The notes below the pieces were generated by a model. The model was not told where the DNA came from, did no database searches, and saw nothing but the letters and a program-made list of their open reading frames with translations. From contig WRLO01000006.1 of the NCBI GenBank assembly GCA_009777575.1, positions 1 through 64,000 on the forward strand: a stretch of DNA of 64,000 nt, in the 5' to 3' direction. The translations under genes were made by a program, and so were the position numbers. The DNA is from Candidatus Cloacimonadota bacterium. GTDB taxonomy: Bacteria > Cloacimonadota > Cloacimonadia > Cloacimonadales > WRIO01. Shown piece by piece: positions 1 to 8,488 of this stretch. Position 1 is the first letter of the stretch. The number at the start of each line of letters is the position of its first letter.

Positions 1-302
1 TGAATAACCATTGAAAAATCGAGGTATAAAATGAGATATTTTCCCATTTCCTCTGTTGGATGCTCATGAATCCAAGTCTCCTTGAATAAGGTGTTAAAAT
101 TATTTTTATTGGCTATGTCATAGTATAAAGCAAGCATCGATAAAAACATAGATTTCCCAAAGCGACGAGGTCGGATGAGGAAATTGAAAGGAGTTTTCTC
201 TATTTCGGGGATAAATATTGTCTTGTCTACATAATATGCATTTCTACCTGAAATATCGGCAAAACTCGAAATACCATATTGGATAGATTTTATTTTTTCC
301 AT
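1..302 (-). CDS. AAA-ATPase-like protein, N-terminal part (runs off window)
   Basis: This reading frame stays open from an ATG at 302 to the left edge, so only about 100 N-terminal residues are seen. The start reads MEKIKSIQYGISSFADI and is followed by a YYVDKT segment and FLIRPRRFGKSMFLSML, which contains a Walker A-like P-loop. This is the signature of the AAA-ATPase-like family (PF09820), whose members usually carry a PD-(D/E)XK nuclease-like domain at the C terminus. The cellular role of the family is unsettled; a link to mobile or defence-like DNA processing is only inference. An AGGT stretch lies shortly before the ATG. The gene diverges from the plus-strand gene at 596, with a 293-bp gap between them. 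Confidence 0.85.
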   Translation of the reverse strand, partial: MEKIKSIQYGISSFADISGRNAYYVDKTIFIPEIEKTPFNFLIRPRRFGKSMFLSMLALYYDIANKNNFNTLFKETWIHEHPTEEMGKYLILYLDFSMVI

Positions 303-314
303 TGTTACCTCTTA

Positions 315-349
315 ATAAATTATAAATTATAAATTATAAATTATAAATA
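315..349. repeat. Heptamer tandem repeat (ATAAATT)n
   Basis: Four perfect head-to-tail copies of the 7-bp unit ATAAATT cover 315-342, and a fifth imperfect copy follows. The repeat lies in the 293-bp gap between two divergent genes. A longer array of the same unit is at 41801-41885. The rest of the gap (350-560) is AT-rich and I see no gene in it. Confidence 0.85.
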
Positions 350-561
350 AATAGATTTGGAAACAAGTTTTTTTTATTTAGGTTTTATGTCAAGTTTTTT
401 CAAAGTTTTATTATTTTGTTACGAATTAGGGTAGAAATCTTAATGTGCTCTATCTTTTAAAATCAATGATTGGTTTTTTCAAAATTTAATTTTAAAATCG
501 TCTCAATCTTTTATATATAAAGAAAATAGGCTATGTAAAAAAAATGATTTCATAGTTTATC

Positions 562-589
562 TTGACAAATAGACCTCATGAAATATTTT
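562..589 (+). promoter_or_regulatory. Possible sigma-70-type promoter
   Basis: A perfect TTGACA (562-567) is followed after 16 bp by TATTTT (584-589), which matches TATAAT at four positions. The predicted transcription start would fall at or next to the ATG at 596. This would give a leaderless or nearly leaderless mRNA, in keeping with the absence of a Shine-Dalgarno sequence there. The -10 element is weak, so this is tentative. Confidence 0.35.
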
Positions 590-595
590 TGAAAT

Positions 596-2419
596 ATGAG
601 AGAAAAATTCAATAAAAATATAATATGGATAAAGGACAATGCCAATAAATGCCTTATAGAAAAGGATGGCAATGCTTATGATTTTTTCTATAACATATTG
701 CCTACCAATGAAACAGAATATCCATCCCTTGTCTTAAAAAAAAATCTGCCACAAAAAAAAACTGAAAATTTGCAAACTAACACCACTGCTGAAGAAAATA
801 TCACTATTCACAGCCAGCTTTACCCATCCAAAGAAGCTGAAAAGATTGCTCAAAATACTGATTTTCAAAACGATACAATAGTAATTGTTGGATTTGGATT
901 GGGTTATGTGAGTCTGAAAATCAGAGAAAAATATCCTGAAAAAAAATTAATCTTAATTGAACCTGATATCAAGATTTTTTATTTAGGTTTAAAACATGTA
1001 GATTTAAGTATTATTGATTTTCAAAAAATTTATGTAGGTTATGAAGATGCGAGTTTAGCAAGTTTTTGGGAAAATCCCTCCGAAAAAGAGAAAGATTTTG
1101 ATATATATATTCAAAAAAGTCAAGAAAGAGCTTATTCATCGTTATTTAACAGAATAGTTGTTTTTCTCAGAAAAAAATCTACATCATCTTCATTGTTAAA
1201 CAAAATAAATATAAATAAAACAGAACAAAAAACTTTTGAAAATAAATCTCTTAAATATAAAAAATTTATCTCCTCTCAATGTAAAATAATTTTTATAGAT
1301 TCAACCTTTATCCTGTCCAAAGAATGTCTATCTGCTATCAAAAACACGGGAAATTTGCTTCATTATATTCATATAGATGCTGAAAATTATGATTATGACA
1401 TTTTTATGAAAAAATTGCTGAACGATATAACCCATTTTAAACCTGATTTTATTTTGACAATCAATCATCTTGGTTTTGACAAAGAAGGTCGGATGGCTGA
1501 TTTTTTCAATGATTTAGAAATACCTTTTGTTTCGTGGTTTGTTGATAGCCCCAATGTGATATTATCATCTTTTGAGAAGAATGTATCTGATTTTTGTAAT
1601 ATTTTCGTTTGGGATGATGACTATATAATACAGGTCAAAGAAAAAGGGTATAAAAATTGTGATTTTTTGCCTTTAGCCACTGATACATCAATTTTTTATC
1701 CTCAAAAAAGTGTTTCTACCGATTATAAATACTCTGTTTCTTTCGTAGGTTCGAGCATGACCAACGCAGTGCATAAAACGATGAAATCATGGGTGCATAG
1801 AGATGATTTATTGTCAATTTTTGGTGTCATTGTGGAGAAATTTCTCACCTCAAAATCGAGACATGTTGAAAATGCTTTTTCTGATATGGATTTAAGATTT
1901 GATAGTATAACCCAGAGAGAAGATTTTATAGCTGCCATATTGTGGAAAGGAACACAGATTTATCGAAAAAGTGGACTTGATAAACTATCAAATTTTATGC
2001 CAATAGTATCTGGAGACCCAAATTGGAAAAATATTTTGCCTATTGAATTTGAAATACTCTCTGAAAGATGGTATTACGATGATTTATGCGATTTTTACAA
2101 TCAATCGAAAATAAATTTCAATATGACTTCGCTACAAATGACAAATGCTGTAAATCAAAGAGTTTTTGATGTTTCTGCCTCTCGGCAATTTTTATTAACT
2201 GACTATAGACCACAAATTTCTCATTTTTTTGCCACAAAAGAAAATATGGTTTGGTTTGACGATGTAGATGAAATACCTGATATTCTGGATTTCTATCTCA
2301 AAAATGATTTATCGAGAAAAAAGATTGCAGAAAATAGCTATCAAATTGTGATTAAAAAACACACTTATCAGCATAGAATTAACGAAATGATTGATATTTT
2401 AAGAAAAAGATATAAATAA
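596..2419 (+). CDS. CgeB/DUF3880-like glycosyltransferase family protein
   Basis: This 607-residue cytoplasmic protein has two recognisable parts. Residues ~75-130 include IVIVGFGLGYVSLKI and a following LIEPDI, resembling the nucleotide-binding region of motility-accessory-factor-type proteins. The C-terminal half has PLATDTSIFYP, then a segment on reversion to the family pattern NFNMTSLQMTNAVNQRVFD, ASRQFLLTDY and a terminal heptad-like helix, as in CgeB-like glycosyltransferases (PF13524). Such proteins are thought to transfer sugars to surface or flagellar proteins; the donor and acceptor cannot be read from the sequence. No Shine-Dalgarno sequence precedes the ATG. An upstream in-frame ATG at 578 is closed by a stop after four codons, so 596 is preferred. 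The next gene follows after 10 bp. Confidence 0.7.
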   Translation: MREKFNKNIIWIKDNANKCLIEKDGNAYDFFYNILPTNETEYPSLVLKKNLPQKKTENLQTNTTAEENITIHSQLYPSKEAEKIAQNTDFQNDTIVIVGFGLGYVSLKIREKYPEKKLILIEPDIKIFYLGLKHVDLSIIDFQKIYVGYEDASLASFWENPSEKEKDFDIYIQKSQERAYSSLFNRIVVFLRKKSTSSSLLNKININKTEQKTFENKSLKYKKFISSQCKIIFIDSTFILSKECLSAIKNTGNLLHYIHIDAENYDYDIFMKKLLNDITHFKPDFILTINHLGFDKEGRMADFFNDLEIPFVSWFVDSPNVILSSFEKNVSDFCNIFVWDDDYIIQVKEKGYKNCDFLPLATDTSIFYPQKSVSTDYKYSVSFVGSSMTNAVHKTMKSWVHRDDLLSIFGVIVEKFLTSKSRHVENAFSDMDLRFDSITQREDFIAAILWKGTQIYRKSGLDKLSNFMPIVSGDPNWKNILPIEFEILSERWYYDDLCDFYNQSKINFNMTSLQMTNAVNQRVFDVSASRQFLLTDYRPQISHFFATKENMVWFDDVDEIPDILDFYLKNDLSRKKIAENSYQIVIKKHTYQHRINEMIDILRKRYK

Positions 2420-2429
2420 GGAGATAACA

Positions 2430-3707
2430 ATGAAAAATAATTTAATTTTTCAAAAAAACTTACAGCTTTACTTAATTTTGCTGCTTATCCTATTTAGCAG
2501 CGTAGTTTGCTCACATAATGTAGCTCAAAAACATGAACCAGCTACTTTAGAGCTTATCAATATCTTGAACGAAAATCCAGACTTGGAGCAACTCTTGATT
2601 CGCTCTCTTGATATTGCAAGGGAAATTAATCCCGATAGGAACACAAACCCTGCTCAATCACTTGAAGATTATTTCCAATATCTCAATTGGAGTGTCAAAG
2701 CTATGCCTTGGAATGCTTTGCAAAGTGCTGAAGAAAATCCTTCGATTTTTGAGGCTATAGACCAAAGTTTAAACTATTTTTACTGGCTTATAGACCAGCC
2801 TTTAACAGAACTAGAAGGCAAAGGATTTTATTTCAATAGTGTCCAATATTACCCCGCATTACAGCCATGGATAGTCAGCTTTGTCAGATCATGGGGGGAT
2901 TTTTTATCTACTGAAGAGTCTTGGAATACCGAATATTATGAAAAAATGAGGTCTGAAGAACTTTTCAACCTTGACAATGACTGGTATGAAGACCCTACAA
3001 ACTGGAAAACTTGGAATGACTTTTTTTCCAGAGCATTAAGTTCGCCTGTAGTGAGACCTATTGTGGCACCTGATGATAATTCGATAGTTGTTTCACCTGC
3101 TGATTCTGAACCGCAAGGAGTGTGGCAGATTGATGTTGATTCTCAAATTAATGTAGGTATTCAAGTAAAATCAACTGAATTTCTGTCAGTACCGCTATTA
3201 TTGGGTGAAAACAGTAATTATGCTGAAACATTTGCCAATGGAACAATAACACATACTTTTTTAAATGTTCAGGATTATCACCGATTTCATTTTCCAGTAA
3301 ATGGCACTGTCAAAGAAGTGATAAACATTCCAGCTCAAGATGCACTGGGAGGAAATGCTGTATGGGATGCAGACTCAGAAAGATATTACTTGATAATAAC
3401 CGAACCGGGGTGGCAATCCATACAAACAAGAGGTTTAGTCGTCATAGATACTTATGAGCATGGTTATGTAGCAGTTTTACCCGTAGGCATGTCGCAAATC
3501 TCATCTGTTGTCTTTGAGGATACTGTAGTGGTAGGAGCAGAAATAAGAAAAGGTGACCCACTAGGTAGATTTTTATTTGGTGGCTCGGATATTATCATGA
3601 TATTTGAGGAAAAAGCAGGTTTTGAAATAACAGTCCCTGTATCTGGTAATGTCCATGAACATATTTTGATGGGGCAAGAATATGGGAGATTTAAAAAAAA
3701 TCCGTAG
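2430..3707 (+). CDS. Exported phosphatidylserine decarboxylase-like protein
   Basis: The 425-residue product begins with a hydrophobic signal-like segment (residues ~10-30). It then shows the order of a phosphatidylserine decarboxylase: a W..FFSRAL....RPI stretch, VSPADS (Asp225 in the place of the catalytic Asp), YHRFHFP (His287 in the place of the catalytic His), and FLFGGSD near the end, with Ser386 at the site where the proenzyme would cut itself to form the pyruvoyl group. All three catalytic residues of the family are thus present. Family enzymes make phosphatidylethanolamine from phosphatidylserine. The N-terminal ~200 residues resemble the extension of PSD-like proteins rather than the short housekeeping Psd. 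An export signal on such an enzyme is odd, so an acceptor other than phosphatidylserine is possible. GGAG precedes the ATG at a good distance. Confidence 0.75.
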   Translation: MKNNLIFQKNLQLYLILLLILFSSVVCSHNVAQKHEPATLELINILNENPDLEQLLIRSLDIAREINPDRNTNPAQSLEDYFQYLNWSVKAMPWNALQSAEENPSIFEAIDQSLNYFYWLIDQPLTELEGKGFYFNSVQYYPALQPWIVSFVRSWGDFLSTEESWNTEYYEKMRSEELFNLDNDWYEDPTNWKTWNDFFSRALSSPVVRPIVAPDDNSIVVSPADSEPQGVWQIDVDSQINVGIQVKSTEFLSVPLLLGENSNYAETFANGTITHTFLNVQDYHRFHFPVNGTVKEVINIPAQDALGGNAVWDADSERYYLIITEPGWQSIQTRGLVVIDTYEHGYVAVLPVGMSQISSVVFEDTVVVGAEIRKGDPLGRFLFGGSDIIMIFEEKAGFEITVPVSGNVHEHILMGQEYGRFKKNP

Positions 3708-4077
3708 AAAATTAGACATCTTAGAAAATAAAATTAATTGCATACGATAATGTCAATGGGAAATGCAATATTGTGGAGTTCAAAAAAGAACGATATGGAT
3801 TAGTTCTAAGGTGCTCGCCCATAACTTCAACTTTCCCCCCTACCCAATGCTAACAGCTTAGCGAGAATTTGCTCAGTAGTGCTACCACGAAGCGAAGCGG
3901 AGTAGCCTGTCATCTTCGATTGGCTTTTTATAGGATTTTATGGCAATCGGAGATTGCCCCAACGGGTTTTAAACAGTTAAAGTTGTTAGCATTGGTGGTA
4001 GGGGGGAAAGTTACCGCTTTTATGGTTGGACACTCGGGACGCGGAGGCTTACCTATCTGTTCTTGATGAAAAGTCAA
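3708..4077. other. Gene-free gap holding a palindromic element
   Basis: No supportable gene lies in this 370-bp gap between convergent genes. Reading frames here run through repeat DNA. The main content is the inverted repeat described at 3834-4006, followed by a tail (ACCGC...TCG..CGCGG) that also follows the related element at 51126-51262. Confidence 0.8.
3834..4006. repeat. Long imperfect palindrome, repeat family A copy 1
   Basis: An outer arm with CCCCCC-TACC-CAATGCTAACA (from 3834) pairs with TGTTAGCATTGG-GGTAGGGGGG (ending near 4006). Inside, a core hairpin pairs ATCTTCGATTGGC (3912-3924) with GGCAATCGGAGAT (3942-3954). Closely related cores are at 42345-42403 and 51163-51227. Size, symmetry and lack of coding suggest a non-autonomous repeat of the REP or MITE type. 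Confidence 0.75.
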
Positions 4078-6525
4078 TTACTTTTTCAAGAATTCATATT
4101 CATAGATTTTCTTTTCTATTTGTGCTGTTAAATACTTCATTTCCAGCTTTAAATCTGAAAGTAATTTGTTATATTTCGCATCATCACTTGTGGGTTTCAT
4201 CTTGCCTTTTTCATCGCGACTTTGAAAATATTCTCTGATGTCATAAAAAGAGGCATTGACATTGCAACCGGGTTGGCAATGATAATATTTCCATAAGGCT
4301 TTGCCGACTTTAAAGACTTCTTTGGCTCTGTCTGTGAAATGTAACTCGAACTGTCCAGTTCGAGAATGCTCGTCGGCTGGAAAACTGACGCTACTTTTAT
4401 TATCATCAAACAACAACGGCGTGTATTTCGTTGCTATTATTTTACCATTTATAAAATCTGTCATAAAACTACTTTCAAAGCTTGTGCGGGCATTCACCTC
4501 TTCTGCTGTAAAAGGTATCCAGTGATTTGTGCCATGTCTTGAGCTGATATTATTGCTGTTGTGAAATAAGGTGAAGGTCAAACAATCTGTCTGAAACTCA
4601 ATGTCTTCTTTCAAGCCGTCATTGGGAAATAAAAACTGGTCGCGGTCATTTAGCCAAGTAGCTGGGATGGCTTTGCGGACAGTGAAATAGACCGCAGCTG
4701 AAATTAAGTTGTTTTGATTAATATTTAAAACAACATCGTGGGCTATTATCTTTTTCTCTGTAGAACAAATCTGAATTTTAGTTGCATGTTGAAAATCATT
4801 ACCTACATAACAGAGATTTCCTATTGAAATATTTGATTTATCTCTAAAAATCTTTATCCAATCATTTATATATAAACATTCTGGACCATCCGTGTATTCT
4901 TTTTGACCTTGAAATGAACCATCGGCACTATAAATATCAAAGACGGCATTTTCAAAATGTTTCCCATCTTTTGTATCCCAAATCTTAAAACCTATTGGAA
5001 ATTTGCCCTTTACATTATCGAAAGAGTTTGCAGGGACCACAAATCCTTTTTTGAACTCTGCAAAAAAGAATTTTCTGAAATCTTTGAAATTTGGACCCAC
5101 AAGAGCTTTTTGTTTAGAAAATTCTCCTATTTTACAACCTTTTAATTCAAAATATATACGAGTCAAAAACTGTGCAAAAAGTTCGTTTCTTGCTTTACCC
5201 ATTTTGCTAAAGTATCTGTCATGTATTTTATTTCCTACAGACACACCTGTTTTATGGCTTCTTCGTACACCTGATGTCGCCTCCGCATACGGAGGATTGA
5301 TATAAATAATCAATTTTTCTGGTTCATTTTTAATGACATCTCGTAAGCTTTTTGGCAGGTCATCAAAGCTATCATTTAGAAAATCAAATTGAAAAACATG
5401 GTCTTCTAACAGGTTTGCTCCATCTTTTATCCGCTCATGCATGACATTTACATCAGCTTGGTCGATAGTGGAAGCGTAGATGCGATATTTATTCGTTAGT
5501 CCAACAAGTAAATTTCCTGTTCCTGCAGCACAATCCCATACATAATAGTTTTCCTGCCAGTCTTCGCCAAAGACATCGGCTATATATTTTTGGGAAAGCT
5601 CTACCCATATTTGTGGTGTGAAAAAAGAACCTTTTCGCTCTCTGATATCTTGTGGAACGAGGAGGTCGCGTCTGTCTATGATATAGTCCCAATATACTTC
5701 GAGAGGTGGTCTTTCGTATTTTGTCCAGAATTGTCGGTGAGCCTTTTGACCATCATTAAAATCAATGATATAAGATTTAAACAAACCAATCCTTGCTTTT
5801 TCAGGTTTTACTTCGTATTGTGTGTGTTTAAGAACTATATTTAGTTTTTCTTTTAAAGATAGATTATCTTGCGACAATAAATCAGCCAGATAAAAATCAA
5901 GATCAAATATACCATTTTGTTTTGCCAGATCCCAGTCTGTTACTCCAATAGTTGGTTTTACTTCTTTGTTCCATTTTGCATAGACCCAAGTAAAATTATT
6001 TTTGGTAATCTGGATTTTATTTGCTCCTGTTTTATCGGTAACGAAATTATTATTGATAAATATCTTTAATTCAATGCTTTCTTTTTCAAAATCGAAAATA
6101 TAAAGATTGTTATTTATAAGTTTTTCCAATTTTTCGTAGATATGCTTAAATTCGTCAGTTCCTGTATTTGATGGTGTAACATTCCAGTTAAAATCATTTA
6201 GGGTAAAAATATCCATGATTTCCGAAAATTCTACAAAAGCTATTTTATTGGGGTCGAAACAACCTAAAAAAGGTGGTGGTATTCGCTGGTCTGTAATTTT
6301 TGATTTACCGATGGTCAAAATTAACTGTGTGAGCATAGATAGTAAATCAGTAATACTTGCTTTAGCCTCAGCCCATAAAAAATACTTTTGAACCAATAAA
6401 GAATCCGATTTTTCTTTTACACTGAAATCAATATTTTTTATTATCTCTGTGCAATCAAATTTCTCAAAAAAATCTTGAGCAACCATGTTTTTCAAAGTTT
6501 CTTCATTTATATTTAAGTATTTCAT
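4078..6525 (-). CDS. N6-adenine-specific DNA methyltransferase, no visible nuclease partner
   Basis: The 815-residue protein carries the motifs of an N6-adenine DNA methyltransferase: FFTPQIW (~301-307, motif X-like), DCAAGTGN (~331-338, motif I, S-adenosylmethionine binding) and INPPY (~409-413, the catalytic NPPY of motif IV). About 300 residues precede the catalytic domain and 400 follow, the latter probably including target recognition. Such enzymes belong to restriction systems or act as solitary methylases or phage-defence components. No endonuclease, specificity subunit or helicase gene is nearby; a fused nuclease in the N-terminal part cannot be excluded. A GGTGG Shine-Dalgarno supports the ATG at 6525. 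It lies 41 bp downstream of the aldo/keto reductase gene. A 20-bp palindrome within the coding sequence (4345-4364) recurs at 42460-42479. Confidence 0.85.
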   Translation of the reverse strand: MKYLNINEETLKNMVAQDFFEKFDCTEIIKNIDFSVKEKSDSLLVQKYFLWAEAKASITDLLSMLTQLILTIGKSKITDQRIPPPFLGCFDPNKIAFVEFSEIMDIFTLNDFNWNVTPSNTGTDEFKHIYEKLEKLINNNLYIFDFEKESIELKIFINNNFVTDKTGANKIQITKNNFTWVYAKWNKEVKPTIGVTDWDLAKQNGIFDLDFYLADLLSQDNLSLKEKLNIVLKHTQYEVKPEKARIGLFKSYIIDFNDGQKAHRQFWTKYERPPLEVYWDYIIDRRDLLVPQDIRERKGSFFTPQIWVELSQKYIADVFGEDWQENYYVWDCAAGTGNLLVGLTNKYRIYASTIDQADVNVMHERIKDGANLLEDHVFQFDFLNDSFDDLPKSLRDVIKNEPEKLIIYINPPYAEATSGVRRSHKTGVSVGNKIHDRYFSKMGKARNELFAQFLTRIYFELKGCKIGEFSKQKALVGPNFKDFRKFFFAEFKKGFVVPANSFDNVKGKFPIGFKIWDTKDGKHFENAVFDIYSADGSFQGQKEYTDGPECLYINDWIKIFRDKSNISIGNLCYVGNDFQHATKIQICSTEKKIIAHDVVLNINQNNLISAAVYFTVRKAIPATWLNDRDQFLFPNDGLKEDIEFQTDCLTFTLFHNSNNISSRHGTNHWIPFTAEEVNARTSFESSFMTDFINGKIIATKYTPLLFDDNKSSVSFPADEHSRTGQFELHFTDRAKEVFKVGKALWKYYHCQPGCNVNASFYDIREYFQSRDEKGKMKPTSDDAKYNKLLSDLKLEMKYLTAQIEKKIYEYEFLKK
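4345..4364. repeat. Short palindrome inside the methyltransferase gene
   Basis: CTCGAACT-GTCC-AGTTCGAG forms a perfect 8-bp stem within the coding sequence, near residue 720. The same stem with loop TTCC occurs in non-coding DNA at 42460-42479. This suggests a mobile palindrome tolerated in frame. Confidence 0.7.
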
Positions 6526-6566
6526 CTATTTCCACCTTATACAAATTTTCATAAGTTTAGTTGTTC

Positions 6567-7706
6567 TTAACTGTAAATATCATTTGCTTTCTTCATATTG
6601 GCAACTATATCAATGCCAAAAGGACACCGTGGCATACACAAACCGCATTCAGTGCAAGCTGAGGCTTTCACTGTTAGTTTAGTATAATTTTTCTGCATTT
6701 CAGCATTCATGCCTCTTATAATTGCATCATCCAAAAGACGCGTAACTCTGCCAATATCAATTTGAGCTGTGCAAGGTAAGCAATGGTTGCAATATAGACA
6801 TTTTTTAGCTATCTCACCAGTAACGCTATTTAGGATACCTGAATAATCAAGTTCTGATGGGGTCGCTTGATAATATGATAAAGCATCTTCAAGCTGTTTT
6901 TCATTTTTCATGCCGATAAAAACACTGCCCACCGCAGGTCTGTTGAGAGCATAATGAATGCACTGTGGCACTGTCATTGTCTGATTAAATGGTGAACCAA
7001 GCGGGTCAACGAGACTTCCTGCGGCAAGGGCTTTCATTACTGAAATACCAACGCCTTTTTCTACGCAAAGCGAGTAAAATGCTGCTCTTTTGGGGTCAAT
7101 ATTCAAATCTCTTGGATAAGCGTCATCATCAGACATTGTAAAAAAGCGTTCCATATCGTTGAAAAGCAAGTCAAAAAGAGGACTAATGCTAAACATTACC
7201 ACATCAAAATTCCCAGACCTGACCATAGCTGAGGCAACATCGGCTTCATGTGAACTGAAACCAAGAGCTTTGAAAACACCTTTCTTTTTCTGCTCCAGCA
7301 TATAGTCTATCAATCCACTCTGCACAGCTGCATTATACTCATCAATCTGGTCAATGCAGTGCAACATGGCGATGTCGATATAATCTGTTTTTAGGCGAGA
7401 TAATAGGTCTTCCAGATGTGCTTTGGACTTATGTAAATCCTGTGTTCTCTCTTCTTGCCCATTTGCGATGCTTAGCCCCAAATGCCCTTGAATAATCATC
7501 TTATCTCTGCGACCTTCTAATATTCTGCCAACAACATCTCGGTCGTCAGGTCTTGATAGACAAACATCAAGAAAATTTATTCCTGCATCTATGCCAATAT
7601 CAAACATCCTACCAAGCACCTTTTCACCAGTCTCACAAAAATAGGTGCATCCAAAGCCAATCTCGCTGACCAATAAATCCGTTTTTCCAAGTTTTCTGAA
7701 TTTCAT
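6567..7706 (-). CDS. Aldo/keto reductase family protein with C-terminal [4Fe-4S] ferredoxin region
   Basis: The 379-residue product begins MKFRKLGKTDLLVSEIGFGC and has the (beta/alpha)8 landmarks GINFLDV, DIAMLHCID (the family His) and GFSSHEADV of the aldo/keto reductase superfamily. Residues ~290-375 hold two cysteine clusters, CLYCNHCLPC and CTECGLCMPRCPFGI, as in the ferredoxin-bearing members common in anaerobes. In the usual catalytic segment D-T-A-x-x-Y-G this protein reads LDVCLSRPD, and the usual Lys strand reads MIIQGHLG. The tetrad Tyr and Lys are therefore not evident, although Asp and His remain. The redox partner and substrate are unknown. The gene lies 41 bp upstream of the methyltransferase gene and could share its mRNA. 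Confidence 0.8.
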   Translation of the reverse strand: MKFRKLGKTDLLVSEIGFGCTYFCETGEKVLGRMFDIGIDAGINFLDVCLSRPDDRDVVGRILEGRRDKMIIQGHLGLSIANGQEERTQDLHKSKAHLEDLLSRLKTDYIDIAMLHCIDQIDEYNAAVQSGLIDYMLEQKKKGVFKALGFSSHEADVASAMVRSGNFDVVMFSISPLFDLLFNDMERFFTMSDDDAYPRDLNIDPKRAAFYSLCVEKGVGISVMKALAAGSLVDPLGSPFNQTMTVPQCIHYALNRPAVGSVFIGMKNEKQLEDALSYYQATPSELDYSGILNSVTGEIAKKCLYCNHCLPCTAQIDIGRVTRLLDDAIIRGMNAEMQKNYTKLTVKASACTECGLCMPRCPFGIDIVANMKKANDIYS

Positions 7707-8005
7707 AAAAAAAAAATCCCCTATTTAATTTGTTACATTAGCTTTTGATAATATCTTCAATAAATTGAATAAGCAATACGCCATTATGCAAATGACTTTT
7801 CGGACAGTTTTCTACCAAGCCATTATTCCTCTGGAATATTCAAAGAATAAGAACCAAAATGGAAATTTGACACTTATGCTTGTATCCTCCCCTATTCTCC
7901 CCCCACAAATGTTTGTGGGGGGAGACTTACGAACTGTAAAAAATATTGGGGAGCTTTCGGGTTTACTCGCAAGAACTATTCACAAATAAGTGAACAGAGA
8001 AGTAA
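7707..8005. other. Gap with hairpin and a half repeat
   Basis: I see no gene here. The segment 7771-7788 (AAGCAATACGCCATTATG) matches one arm of the 74-bp palindrome at 42233-42306. A strong G/C hairpin follows at 7896-7925. It lies just downstream of rpsG on the minus strand. Confidence 0.7.
7896..7925. repeat. Perfect 14-bp stem hairpin downstream of rpsG
   Basis: TCTCCCCCCACAAA (7896-7909) and TTTGTGGGGGGAGA (7912-7925) are exact reverse complements with a 2-base loop. It could end rpsG transcripts, but no T-run follows on the minus strand, so it is not a textbook intrinsic terminator. Related C/G-run hairpins are at ~18309-18360 and 37781-37832. Confidence 0.8.
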
Positions 8006-8476
8006 TTACCATCTAAGATGAGCAAATGCCTTGTTTGCTTCAGCCATTTTATGAGTATCTTCTCTCTTCTTGATAGTCGTACCTTCTTTTCTAAAAGCAG
8101 CTAGTAACTCAGCAGCGAGACATTCTTTCATACTCTTTTCAGAACGATTTCTCGATACGCTAATGAGCCAACGGAAAGCAATTGCTGTACCTGCTTTTTG
8201 GGTAACTTCAGTTGGGATTTGGTAGTTTGAACCACCAACTCTGCGTGAGACCACTTTAACAATAGGTCGAGCGTTGTCGATTGCTTCTTGAAAAACCTCA
8301 ATGGGTGGTTTTTTAGTTTTTTCACCCATAATTTCTAGTGCTCCATAGACAATTTTTTCAGCAATTGATTTTTTTCCTTTTTTCATGACACAATTGATGA
8401 ATTTACTGAGTAAAATGGATTTGTATTTCGGATCAGGTAAAATTTCTCTTTGAATAGCTTTTCTTTTTCTTGGCAT
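8006..8476 (-). CDS. rpsG: Ribosomal protein S7
   Basis: The 156-residue product begins MPRKRKAIQREILPDPKY and shows the S7 core (IDNARPIVKVVSRRVGG, GTAIAFRWL, the ending NKAFAHLRW). S7 binds the 3' major domain of 16S rRNA and starts assembly of the small-subunit head. The length is normal for bacteria. AGGAGG precedes the ATG. It follows rpsL by 12 bp, as in the str operon. The usual next gene, fusA, is absent: the operon stops here and a hairpin follows. Confidence 0.98.
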   Translation of the reverse strand: MPRKRKAIQREILPDPKYKSILLSKFINCVMKKGKKSIAEKIVYGALEIMGEKTKKPPIEVFQEAIDNARPIVKVVSRRVGGSNYQIPTEVTQKAGTAIAFRWLISVSRNRSEKSMKECLAAELLAAFRKEGTTIKKREDTHKMAEANKAFAHLRW

Positions 8477-8488
8477 AACTATACCTCC

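Noticed and set aside
3869-4066. Small plus-strand open frames in the gap after the decarboxylase-like gene
   Set aside because: They run through the family A palindrome and have neither ribosome site nor family match.
7765-7989. 74-codon plus-strand open frame downstream of rpsG
   Set aside because: It crosses the perfect hairpin at 7896-7925 and a repeat arm; non-coding repeat DNA is the simpler reading.
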